Part shown: piece after piece, positions 44,501 to 53,000 of the stretch | Layout: each line of letters begins with the position of its first letter | Numbering within the stretch: position 1 is the stretch's first letter | From: Rariglobus sp041662485 | GTDB taxonomy: Bacteria > Verrucomicrobiota > Verrucomicrobiia > Opitutales > Opitutaceae | Assembly: GCA_041662485.1 (NCBI GenBank) | Contig: JBAZSJ010000018.1 | Location: 30,526 to 94,525 of the forward strand | Length of the DNA stretch: 64,000 nucleotides | Direction of reading: 5' to 3' | Notes under the pieces: generated by a model | What the model saw: the letters and a program-made list of their open reading frames with translations, nothing else | What the model was told of the DNA's origin: nothing | Database searches by the model: none | Program-made: the position numbers and the translations under genes

Positions 44501-44817
44501 CTTTCATCGGCATGGGTCATGTGTATCCGTGGATGCTCACCTTCGACGGCAATTTCGGAAATGCCGCCGACCATCACGCACGTGTCCTCGGCTTTGCTCC
44601 GACGCTGCCCGCTGGCGAACTCTCATGGAAAGGTCCCGCACTGGAGCATTCTGTTTTCGGCAGTGTGACGGAGCCGCGCCTGCCCGCCTACGATCCCAAG
44701 GCCAAGTTCGGCATTTTCGACGGCATCACCGACGCCACGGTCAGCATGCAATTCGAGGACGACGGCCTGCGCACGGAACTGAGCTGGCAGACGCCGCCGG
44801 TCACGCCCAAGCCCTGA
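41536..44817 (+). CDS. Large secreted protein of unknown function
   Basis: A 1093-residue protein that I do not recognise. A signal peptide is clear (PRSFVALLLLVCVSPVFAA), so it is exported. The body has no transmembrane segments and no motif I can name; segments such as RAFFYAAKPAALNRFF and IRVEGRYLLISNNPAGEPL-like strands (read SLRIEGRYLLISNNPAG) suggest a mostly beta, periplasmic fold. Codon choice is less C-ending than in neighbouring genes, a possible sign of different ancestry. The open frame starts at 41428 inside mobile element C, so the true start is ATG 41536 or 41545. It converges with the GH26-like gene. Confidence 0.65.
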   Translation: MQPMPRSFVALLLLVCVSPVFAAVEVASTTRYQDDKLGLTILSGEARLPADGSWVLARPDAGSGLRQVFYQVTNWEALHSDGARTLANRIDDRLHDDRWLLTEHNTLLRNYAEQNGDRGPVRFDDPALLELVSYHGRLRKSDEKPLPADDQIRLLTEFRKKTADIGLIPDAAIIPYKDPFGGNRRGPSSPASPLLIELTPALDDGRHWVLYTDDTTERVTIDTELLKKLGLTISKKDVINNTINQRPAEQIIQVHARLTPSARGPARLIFSDAMSQRTITVTWDWANAAAGTRAQLSTWAGLRASEWKPLTTTGEAPILNAWLKLVPTLYGAEIPDTADTSSWFDQETSLSFFALFGGRAAVQETFQLQTLESRTTTTPAAPSLVPVALSELTGIDVRSHPFAEMARGKSLPSLPLANFVPPDRAFFYAAKPAALNRFFNPDSAFVRHVAAFSGPGINFRLRERYSAELGITSELIDTLLDSGLITECAIFTPDVFFADGTDVTVIARVRSGSLLGKLLAPLLSPLSTNKGIYTVPTATGSAYWKFADDVWLLSTHEGELISALSFAAKNGAGSLGHSDEFRYMLHKLPPTADTRAYTYFSDAFIRRLVGPEVKIAQTRRIKARLAMEQLVAAALLRRLDAPGVSATVEELARLGYFKSSDLPADTTLNTDCSVSSVVFGSLARMKPLSAQAASITQVTAEEAAAYKRYLETYARFWSRYFDPIALRLNTTSDEHHSLTTFILPLVENTAYNDLREWLDAATPTGPNDTTPAFNRATVAQLNLRLTEDTWRSVARGAGELSKDYLTLDPQFYDLLGPAFHIAFESSDSVVRLDNAEAANLIPPGKRRSDFFGSMLLHSAFVHFFTRPTHMAIELTDPILAARLLDSARVQSGKLSQFNRFFSVQFHRHGNSNAWLLSVRPLDIASIDFSLRIEGRYLLISNNPAGEPLRVAGVRPARAGAASLTFNPKNRTTGISADFTSAMRAEQQRAFIGMGHVYPWMLTFDGNFGNAADHHARVLGFAPTLPAGELSWKGPALEHSVFGSVTEPRLPAYDPKAKFGIFDGITDATVSMQFEDDGLRTELSWQTPPVTPKP

Positions 44818-44827
44818 GCGCCACCCG

Positions 44828-45934
44828 CTACGGCGCCTTCGTCAGGCCGAACAGTTCCTTGAAGCGCGCCGCCGCCTTGGGGAACTGCGTTTCCTTGTTC
44901 CCCACTCCCGGCGAGAGCTGATGGTGTCCGTCGCCCGCGTTCACGTCGAAGTAGCAGTGAAAAAGCACGTTGTTCGCCGGATCGGTGATGAAAGCGTGCA
45001 TCTGCTCGACATAATAGACGCTGTCCATGCCGCCGTGCCCGTCGGGCTTCCGGTTCACGCCCCACTCGGGCAACGAGAGCGGCTTCCCGTGCGCGGCGGC
45101 GAATTTCTTCCACCACAGCAGGCCGTATTGGCTGTTGAGATAATAGTCCCAAACCTTCTTCCGACGCGCGGCGATCTCGTCCTCGGTCGCGTCCGCCGGC
45201 CACGGGTAGGTGTTGGGCAGGTAACCGTCGTCGTAGTAATCGAGCCCGATCGAGTCCACATACTCGTCGCCCGGCCAGGATTTGTCGGGCGGATACGCGA
45301 GCTGGCCGATGTTGGGATTGAAATTAAAATGAAGTTTCTCCGCGCCCGGCACCGCGCGCATCGTCGTCACGATCTGCCCCAGTAAGCGGCGAACGCCTCC
45401 GCCTTTTTCGCGTCAGTCACACGCCACGGCATCCAGCCGCCGTTGAACTCCCAGCCCGGCCGCAGGATCGCGTCGCCCAGTCCGTAGCGCACGAGGTTTT
45501 CGGCGAGTTTTTTGAAATGCCCGTTGTAGGTTCCCTTCGCGCCCTCCTCGAGAGACACGGGGATGCCGGCGTCGATTCCGGTCTTCGGCCCCGAGCCGTC
45601 CCACGGACCCGCGAGCAGCGAGACGCTCAAGATAAACCGGTTGCCCGGATGCGCGCGCATCCACTCGCTCCACGGCTTGAGCTGCCACGTGGCGCCCTCG
45701 ATGTTGTTCCAGGTATCCTTGGGCTGGTGCGATTCCGGCCACACCGATGAGCGATTGAGCCAGGCGGCAAATGCATCGTGCTCGCCCTTCGCCAGCCCGC
45801 CCACATCCCAGCGATAGGCCGATAGAAACGGCGCGCGCTGGTTGTCGTTCACAGGAATCGCCTTCTCTCCTTCGGCGCCGCGGACCGAACCGGTGGCCAG
45901 GGCAACAAGCAGGCACACGATGAAAGGGGGGGGC
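44828..45934 (-). pseudogene. GH26-like mannanase gene with frameshift(s)
   Basis: Two adjacent frames make one GH26-type enzyme. The first (45367-45975) has SAYRWDVGGLAKGEHDAF and the acid/base motif RPGWEFNGGWMPW, then runs AEAFAAYWGRS-stop. The second (44828-45370) continues TTMRAVPGAEKLHFNFNPN and holds the nucleophile motif SLPEWGVNRKPDGHGG. One missing base in TGGGGCAG at about 45380 explains the break; restoring it gives WGQIVTTMR. At the 5-prime end a G8 run (C8 in the gene) prevents an ATG from joining the signal-peptide frame; a ninth C would give MSPPPFIVCLLVALATG. Either the gene is decaying or the assembly lost two bases. Confidence 0.72.
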
Positions 45935-45988
45935 TCATGGATGGAAACATGCGCACGCGCATCGAGACCGCGCAACGCCGCCGCCGCC

Positions 45989-46000
45989 GGACAGTCAAAC
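45989..46000. promoter_or_regulatory. LacI-type operator candidate 1
   Basis: GGACAGTCAAAC, upstream of the GH26-like gene and directly next to a GTAG hairpin. It matches the core TTGAC-W-GTC found at four other sites in this locus. Confidence 0.5.
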
Positions 46001-46057
46001 GTAGCGGGGATCGTGAGCGACCCGTTCCGAACCCGGGTCGCTCACGCTCCCCGCTAC
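46001..46057. repeat. GTAGCGGGGATCGTGAGCGACC paired hairpin
   Basis: GTAGCGGGGATCGTGAGCG is mirrored by CGCTCACGCTCCCCGCTAC. It lies between the LacI stop and the GH26-like start and could terminate the LacI transcript. Confidence 0.7.
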
Positions 46058-46083
46058 GACCCCCATTCAAAAATTCCCCCGCC

Positions 46084-47145
46084 TCACCGCGCCGCCGCGA
46101 GACGATGGGGCAACAACGTGTTCCCGTCGCGCCAGAGCCCGTCCAGGGAAACAGTCTTGGGGTATTTGGGCAGGCCGAATTCGTTGTTCTGCAACTGCGT
46201 CACCACCTGGTCCACGGCGGCGGCACCGACCTCGGCCGCCTGCTGGTCGATGCCGGACCAAGGAGTGTCCTTGTGCAGGAGATCCAGCGACGCATAGCCA
46301 ACATCCTCCGGCACGCGCAGCCCCATCGCCTTCAGCATGTCGAGCGGATTGCTCAGGTTGCTGATCACGGCATCCGGCTTGTGCTGGCGATACCACTTCT
46401 TGAAGGCGACGGCATCCATGCCCACGTGGACGGAAACCGGCGACAACAGCGCCGGCACGCGCTGGGCCTCGGGGATGGATTGCTGATACACCAGCAACGC
46501 CGCCAGCCAACTGCTGGCCACGCGCTCGCTCTGTTCCAACCGCGTCGCGAAGCCGATGCGCCGATATCCGTGATGCCGCAGGTTACGCAGCGCGAGAAAC
46601 ATGCCGTTGTAATGCCCATGCGAGGCGCGATGCACGAGCGGACGCACCAGCGTGTAGCTGATCGCGGCGGTCGCAAAATGTTTCCAATCCATCGTGATGT
46701 GGCTGCGGGGATTCGCAAACGGCGCCAGCACGATGCCGCGGATGGCCCGCGTGTAGAGAATTTTGCTCAGGCGCGCGGTGGTGACTCCCGGCTCGCGCGC
46801 CCAGATGTGCTCGACTTCATAGCCAAGTTTGGCGGCCCGCTCACAGGCACCGAGAAAATAATTGTTCTCGTTGCCCGACCTCCGCCAGCCGTCGCGCGTA
46901 TCCCACGTGGTGAAATAGGCGATGCGCTCGACGGCGCGATGCGCCCGAGACGTGCGCAGTTGCGCCATGAGGGACGAGACCACCGGGTCCTGCTTGTAGC
47001 CGTGCGCCGCGGCGATCTTCTGGATGCGCGTGCGGGTATCGGCGGGCAGGCTGGGATGGTTGCGCAGCGCGAGGGAAACCGTGGTGCGCGACACGCCGGT
47101 GAGCGTCGCCAGCTGACGAATGGTGGGGACAGGGGCATCGGCCAT
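46084..47145 (-). CDS. LacI-family transcriptional regulator
   Basis: A 353-residue regulator. The DNA-binding helix-turn-helix is TIRQLATLTGVSRTTVSLAL with the hinge RIQKIAAAHGYKQDP. A periplasmic-binding-protein-like effector domain follows (RGIVLAPFANP, GYRRIGFATRLEQSER, DVGYASLDLLHKDTPWSGID). It probably responds to an oligosaccharide and controls the surrounding polysaccharide genes. A palindrome TTTGACTGTCCAA overlaps its start codon, consistent with autorepression. A TTG at 47157 could extend the frame, but ATG 47145 is preferred. Confidence 0.9.
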   Translation of the reverse strand: MADAPVPTIRQLATLTGVSRTTVSLALRNHPSLPADTRTRIQKIAAAHGYKQDPVVSSLMAQLRTSRAHRAVERIAYFTTWDTRDGWRRSGNENNYFLGACERAAKLGYEVEHIWAREPGVTTARLSKILYTRAIRGIVLAPFANPRSHITMDWKHFATAAISYTLVRPLVHRASHGHYNGMFLALRNLRHHGYRRIGFATRLEQSERVASSWLAALLVYQQSIPEAQRVPALLSPVSVHVGMDAVAFKKWYRQHKPDAVISNLSNPLDMLKAMGLRVPEDVGYASLDLLHKDTPWSGIDQQAAEVGAAAVDQVVTQLQNNEFGLPKYPKTVSLDGLWRDGNTLLPHRLAAAR

Positions 47146-47157
47146 TTGACTGTCCAA
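47145..47157. promoter_or_regulatory. LacI-type operator candidate 2 (over the LacI start)
   Basis: TTTGACTGTCCAA touches the LacI start codon, between divergent LacI and the first PEP-CTERM gene, so it could control both. Confidence 0.55.
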
Positions 47158-47319
47158 TGGAGTGCGGCTCGTCGGATGGCAAGAAAAGCCCTTTTCTCAT
47201 GTCACCCAACCAGAACGTCGCCCTGATCAGGCGCCGGGGCTGTTACCCGATATCAAAAAAAACTATAGCCGCAGGCGCGCGTGCCTATCGGCGCAACCGT
47301 GCAATCCGCCGTCATGCCC

Positions 47320-49029
47320 ATGAAATCCCCCACCAACAAAATTCGGACCGCCCGCCTTGCCCTCGGCCTTCTGGCCGTCCTGCCCTGCTCCTTGGTTTCC
47401 GCCGCATCCGCCTACTGGGACGCCGATGCCACCGTCAACGGCACCTACGGCGGCACCGGCACTTGGAACACCTCCACCGCCAACTGGGGCGGCGCCGCCG
47501 ACGGCACCGGCACCGACAACGTCTGGAACACCGCCGACAACGCCACCTTCCTGCGCGGCACGACCGGCACCGTGACCGTTGACGCCGGCGGCATCAGCGC
47601 GACCGCGATCAGCTTTGGCGTCAGCGCCGGATCGTTCACCACCGGCTCGACCTCCTATTCGCTGGGCGGCGGCAAGATCACCCTACTCACCGCCGACAAC
47701 ACGAACGGCATCGTCGCCAGCGAAGGCACCACCACGATCGGCAACGCCATCGATTTCTCCACCTCGGTCCGCGTGAACATCACCACCGCAGGCACCGCGC
47801 TCAATATCAACGGCGGCATGAACTTCACCGCCGCCAGCGCCAAGACCCTGCTGTTTTTCGGCCAAGCCGACAACGATACGAACATCGGTGCGCTCACCAA
47901 GTCCGGCGGCACCAACGCTCTTCTGACCTTCGGCGGCGCCACCGGCAGCTCCCTTGCCACCTACAACCTGAACGGCAGCAACACCGGCATCAGCAACGTC
48001 ACGGTCAACAAGGGCATCGTGGTCGTGAACAATGCCGGCGCCCTCGGCTCGGGCTCGTTTACCTTCACCGGAACCGTCACGGGCGCGGAGACCCAAACCC
48101 TGCTCATTGGAACCTCCGGCATCACCCTCTCCAAAACCATCGCGTTCACCAACAACGCCAACTCCATCACCGACATCCGCGTCGTGGGCAGCACCATCAC
48201 CACCGGCACCGCCACTTTTTCCGGCAACCTCGACATGCGCAGCGGCGGCAGCGTGGCCACCCAGGTCACCTCCGCTTCGGGCGGCACCACCGTCTTCAGC
48301 GGCCTGATCGACGACAGCACCGAAACCATCGGCGTGACCAAAACCGGCGCCGGCATCGTCAAGTTCACCCGCCCCGCCGGCATGAACTACGACGGCGGCA
48401 CCACCGTCTCGTCCGGCACGCTTCTCGTCACCAACACTTCCGGCAGCGGCACCGGCACCGGCGCGGTCACCGTCAGCAACACCGCCACCTTCGGCGGCTC
48501 CGGTATCGTTTCCGGCGCGACCACCGCAGCCTCCGGCTCCTTCCTCTCCCCCGGCTCCGACGCAGGCGTCACCGGCAACCTCACCTTCGGCGGCACGCTC
48601 GACATCTCCGGCCTCGCCGGCGGCACCGCCGGCCTGCTCTTCGACCTCGATACCACCGCCGCCAGCGACAAGATCACGCTTTCCTCCGGCGCGCTCTCCA
48701 TCGGCACCGGCGCCCTCGATCTCAACGATTTCAGCTTCACCACCCTTGGCGGTTTCGGCGTGGGCACCTACACTCTCTTCGACACCAGCACCTCCATCGT
48801 CGGTTCGTTCGGCTCCAATCTCACCGGCACCCTCGGCGGCTTCAACGCGGTCCTCTCGTTCGCCAACGGCAACCAGGACATCGTCCTCACCGTCACCACC
48901 GTCCCCGAGCCCTCCACCTACGCGGCGATCCTCGGGACGCTGGTCTTGGTCGGCACCGTCTGGCGCCGCCGCCCGCGCGCGCTGATCACCAATCTCAGCT
49001 TAGTTCACCTCACCACTTGGGGACGATGA
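47320..49029 (+). CDS. PEP-CTERM beta-strand-repeat (autotransporter-like) protein 1
   Basis: A 569-residue secreted, Gly/Thr/Ser/Asn-rich protein. After a signal peptide (ARLALGLLAVLPCSLVSAA) it has repeated strand motifs, such as KSGGTNALLTFGG and YDGGTTVSSGTLLVTNTSG, known from autotransporter-associated beta-strand repeats. It ends with the PEP-CTERM signal VPEPSTYAAILGTLVLVG followed by a basic tail WRRRPRA. This tail directs sorting by exosortase/archaeosortase-type systems in Gram-negative bacteria; none is in the window. The product is probably surface or matrix exposed. I used ATG 47320; ATG 47314 is equally possible. Confidence 0.8.
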   Translation: MKSPTNKIRTARLALGLLAVLPCSLVSAASAYWDADATVNGTYGGTGTWNTSTANWGGAADGTGTDNVWNTADNATFLRGTTGTVTVDAGGISATAISFGVSAGSFTTGSTSYSLGGGKITLLTADNTNGIVASEGTTTIGNAIDFSTSVRVNITTAGTALNINGGMNFTAASAKTLLFFGQADNDTNIGALTKSGGTNALLTFGGATGSSLATYNLNGSNTGISNVTVNKGIVVVNNAGALGSGSFTFTGTVTGAETQTLLIGTSGITLSKTIAFTNNANSITDIRVVGSTITTGTATFSGNLDMRSGGSVATQVTSASGGTTVFSGLIDDSTETIGVTKTGAGIVKFTRPAGMNYDGGTTVSSGTLLVTNTSGSGTGTGAVTVSNTATFGGSGIVSGATTAASGSFLSPGSDAGVTGNLTFGGTLDISGLAGGTAGLLFDLDTTAASDKITLSSGALSIGTGALDLNDFSFTTLGGFGVGTYTLFDTSTSIVGSFGSNLTGTLGGFNAVLSFANGNQDIVLTVTTVPEPSTYAAILGTLVLVGTVWRRRPRALITNLSLVHLTTWGR

Positions 49030-49050
49030 TTCCGTCATCGTCCCTGTTTT
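49021..49050 (+). terminator. Hairpin with T-run between PEP-CTERM gene and next gene
   Basis: GGACGATGATTCC with GTCATCGTCC, followed by TGTTTT; it overlaps the upstream stop. Readthrough would feed the gene at 49062, so it may set expression ratio. Confidence 0.5.
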
Positions 49051-49061
49051 GCCTATAGCCC

Positions 49062-49691
49062 ATGAAAACCCTCCTCACCCTCCTCGTCCTCTCACTCGTT
49101 TCCCCGCTCTCCGCGCAAACGCCCAAGCTCTCCGCCGAGACCAGCGGGATCGTCGTTGACGGCGGCACCTCCGGTCGTCTCGTGCTCGCCGCACCCGCCT
49201 TCAACGGAGCCGACAAAAAAGACATCAAGGGAGTCTTCACGCCCGCCGCCGACGGCGCCTCCGCCACCATCGCCTATCCCAATGGCTTCACCGTCCAAGT
49301 CGCCCTCTCCTCGGAAGCCGGCACGATCACCTACAGCTACTCCGATGTCCCCGAAGGGTCCTTTGCCCTGAAGATCAACAGCGCGCTGCCGGCCTCCTAC
49401 AACGGCGGCACCTACGCGACCAACGGCGGCGAGGCCAAGCTCTTCCCGGCCACACCGGACAAACAGCTGATCGCCCAGGGCGCCTTCACCCAGCTGGACT
49501 TTGTCGGCAGCACCGGCGAAGGCCTCTCCTTCAAGGTCCCCGGCACCTACCAGCAGTTGCAGGACACCCGCAAATGGGGCCACGCGTTCATCAGCTGGAT
49601 CTACTACTACGACTTCGCACGCTACAACGGGAAGACGAGCTTCACCATCAAGGTCTCCACGCTGAAAGCCGCCGCTCCCGCGCAAAAATAA
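49062..49691 (+). CDS. Secreted ~209-residue protein, paralogue family member 1
   Basis: A 209-residue exported protein of unrecognised family. It has a signal peptide (MKTLLTLLVLSLVSPLSAQ) and then SGIVVDGGTSGRLVLAAPAF, PAADGASATIAYPNGFTVQV, LFPATPDKQLIAQGAFTQLD, and YQQLQDTRKWGHAFISWIYY. The same pattern appears in the genes at 54818 and 61102 and in the N-terminal domain of the enzyme at 56427. It appears to be a compact beta-sandwich-like domain; carbohydrate binding is a guess from context. It follows the PEP-CTERM gene by 32 bp and a hairpin. Confidence 0.75.
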   Translation: MKTLLTLLVLSLVSPLSAQTPKLSAETSGIVVDGGTSGRLVLAAPAFNGADKKDIKGVFTPAADGASATIAYPNGFTVQVALSSEAGTITYSYSDVPEGSFALKINSALPASYNGGTYATNGGEAKLFPATPDKQLIAQGAFTQLDFVGSTGEGLSFKVPGTYQQLQDTRKWGHAFISWIYYYDFARYNGKTSFTIKVSTLKAAAPAQK

Positions 49692-49770
49692 TCCCCGGCG
49701 CCCGCTTAGAAAGCCGCCAGTCATTGTGATATAGGTTTCAGTGAAACAATAGCCGCTGATCGGCTGCGCG

Positions 49771-49848
49771 GAGGACGGACCTCCAGGTCCGTCCTGATGA
49801 TCGTTCGAGGCATTCCACCGGGATCGGACCGGGAGGTCCGATCTCCTT
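49771..49848. repeat. Paired hairpin GGACGGACCTCCAGGTCCGTCC and partner
   Basis: GACGGACCTCCAGGTCCGTC and ATCGGACCGGGAGGTCCGAT form two adjacent hairpins, related to the core of element A near 40969-41041. Confidence 0.55.
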
Positions 49849-49880
49849 TTCACGGCCCGATTCAACATTCCTTCATCGTC

Positions 49881-49918
49881 AAAGCCGGCACGAGGTCCGT
49901 TCCGATGCCGGCTTTTTT
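49881..49918 (+). terminator. Intrinsic terminator after paralogue 1
   Basis: AAAGCCGGCA and TGCCGGCTTTTTTG form a 9-bp stem with T-run. It closes the PEP-CTERM 1/paralogue 1 unit. Confidence 0.8.
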
Positions 49919-49926
49919 GCCCCTGG

Positions 49927-49940
49927 GTTGACTGTCAAAC
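49927..49940. promoter_or_regulatory. LacI-type operator candidate 3
   Basis: GTTGACTGTCAAAC, the most symmetric copy of the motif, 109 bp upstream of the large PEP-CTERM gene. Confidence 0.55.
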
Positions 49941-50048
49941 GCGAAGAACCTCGCGAAGCCCCTGGAAAAGGCAAAATTCACCCCAGCTTCTCCCGTTCTA
50001 CCCCGCTCGTTTCCACCCTAAACGACATTCCCCAGCCTATCCCAGCCC

Positions 50049-53000
50049 ATGAAAACGTCTTCGCTTCTTTCCTCCGCCTGTTTCCGCCGCGCCAGTTTGG
50101 TCGCAGGCTTGTTGGCAATCGTCTCCTTCGACCACGGGCAGCTTTATGCAGCAGACGGAACGTGGACCAGCACGACCGGCACATCATGGGGCACCACGGG
50201 CAGTTGGGCGGGCGGCATCGTCCCAGGTGGCACCAGCGGCGGAACAAACACCGATACGGCAACATTCAATACCGGCACCGGCGTAAGTGTCAGCCTGGGT
50301 TCTTCGGGACTTCGCAATCTCAAGTTCATCACCTTCGACACCAATGCCGGCTCCTTCTCCGTCACCAGCACCGGCGGGCAATTATGGCTCACCTCCGGCG
50401 GCATCGTGCAGATTGCCTCTACTTTGACCGGCACCGGGAAAACCGAAACCTTTTCCGCCCCGATAACACTCGTCGGAGGCACGGTCACCTTTGCCAACAA
50501 CAGCGCCGATTCGAGCAACGTGTTTAATATCGGGGCTGTAGTCGCCAATGCAACCGCCACCCTGGGCCTTTCAGGTGCGAACACCGGCGACAATCTTGTG
50601 TCTGGCATTCTCGCCAATGGGGGGGTCGCCAACTTGGGGGTCACGAAAACCGGCACGGGAACCTGGACTCTCACCAACACCAACACATACTCCAATGCGA
50701 CAACGGTCAGCGCAGGCACGCTCAAGCTGTCCGGCGCGGGATCCTCGGCCAGTTCAGCCTTCACCGTGGCCTCTGGCGCGACCTTGGCGATAGACAGCGC
50801 CTCCGTAACCCCGGCGGCCTCGGTGACTCGCGCCGCGTCCCTCGCCACCAGCGGCGGCACGGTCACCGTTGCGGGCACAAGCGACGGCGCCACCAATGAC
50901 GTGATCACGGGCGCATTGGCCATGGGTGCCAACACCTACAATACCGTTACGGTGACCCCGGACGGCGCCACGACGGCGCAACTGAGCGCCGCAAGCCTCA
51001 CGCGCAACGCCGGCTCGATCGGCTTCTTCAACGGGACCAATCTGGGCCTGAACAATTCCGGCACGTCAAACATCGGACGCGTCATCTTCACCACCGCACC
51101 GGCTTTTGTCGGCAGCACGACGGACGGCGGAACCGCCGCCGGAACGACCAAGAGCCTCGGGATAGTCCCTTATCTCATCGGCGAGTTCGGAACCACCGGC
51201 GGAACGGCCACGGGAACGCCCAACACCTTCCTTACCTACAACGCCGGAACAGGTCTTCGTCCGCTTGATTTGACGAACGAATACACCAACAACGCTATCA
51301 CGGCGGGTAATAACATTCGCATTACCTCCAACACCTCGGCGGCAGGTGCCGCCATCAATTCCCTGGTTATTTCCGGGGGAAATCTGACCATCAGCAGCGG
51401 CACGATGAGCAACGCCAGCGGCGGCATCCTGTTTACTTCAAGCAACTCCATCTCCGGCGGAACAGCTTTGTCTTTCACGAACACAGAAGGAATCATCATC
51501 GTTAACGGCGGCGGCCTCAACACCTCCATCAGCTCCCCGATGGTGCTCGCCAGCGCGACCGGGGCCAGGGCCGTCACCTACATGGTCGGAAGCGGATCAA
51601 CCCTGACGCTCACCGGTGGTTTTTCGGAAACCGGTCCCACCAGTTCCGGAGCTGCCACCACCATCACCGGCGGCGGCACCGTCGTTTACAACAGCAGTTC
51701 CGTGTTTCAGAGCAATCTGAGCGGCAACGCCTATTCCCTGTCCGTGTTCGGCGGCAGCCTCTTGAATTACCTCGGCAGTGGTGGCGTTGGCGCCGCAATC
51801 CTGACCATGGGTCCGGGCACCATCATAGATCTGAATGGAAGCACCGGCAACACGGTGACCACGACCGGATTGAGCAGCACAAGCGGCTCGGGCACCATCA
51901 AACTGACCAACAACAATATTTCGACGGGGGCCGGCTCCAATTATGTTTTCAGCGGTTCCATCACCGGCGGCAAAGGGCTGATCCTGACCGGCGGCGGCGC
52001 CAACAATCAGACCCTCTCCGGAACCAACACCTATGCGGGCGGCACCACCGTGACCACCGCCTTCGGCACCAGCGCCGGCAATCTCAGGCTTTCAGGAGGG
52101 AACGCGCTTTCCGACACCGGCATGGTGACCCTCACCGGCCTGGCCACGGGCACTACGGTCACGGCCACGTTGAACCTGAATAATTTCAGCGAAACCATCG
52201 GTTCCTTAAATTCGGGCAACAGCAATGCGGCCACGCAGATCGTGGACAACACCGGCGCGGGCGCACGCACCCTGACGATCAACACCGCCGTGGCGGGGGA
52301 TGGCTCCTACATCGGCGTCATTAAAAACACCGGACTGTCCACGGGCCTCTCCCTGGTCAAAAAAGGCGTCAACACACAGACGCTGAGCGGACTTAACACC
52401 TATGGAGGTAGCACGACCGTCCAAAACGGAACGCTGTCGCTGGATCTTTCCACCAATACCACCGGCGTGCTGGCCTCCACGAGCGCCTTGAGCCTCGGTG
52501 GCGGAACGCTCTCCGTCAAAGGCGCGGCCTCGGGCGCTTCCAGCCAGACCCTGGGCAATCTCACCCTCGGCGCCAATGGAGGCGCCAGCGGTATCGTGAT
52601 CGATCAGAACGACGGAACCGGCACCACACTCACCTTGGGCAATACGTGGACCCGCGGCTCCGGATCCACCCTGGGGATTGATCTTTCATCGGGAAGCGGC
52701 GCCACCCTCACCTCCAATCCTTCCGCCTCGCTGACCAATGGCGTCATTTCCTACGCCACGGTCAAAGACAGCACCGGAACCGGCTTCGCCACGGTCAGCG
52801 GCGGCAACGTCGTCCGCTACACCGGCGCATCGACGCTGGCCTCGGGCAGCGACGATGCCACCGCCAATTTCAGCACGTCCGGAGCGCTTGCCCTCGGCAA
52901 CGCCAGCCGCGCCCTCAATTCCCTTTCCATCGACGCCTCCACCGCCGGCTCCCTCGATTTGGGCGGAAGCGCCAATGTCGTGACCCTGACGAGCGGCGGG

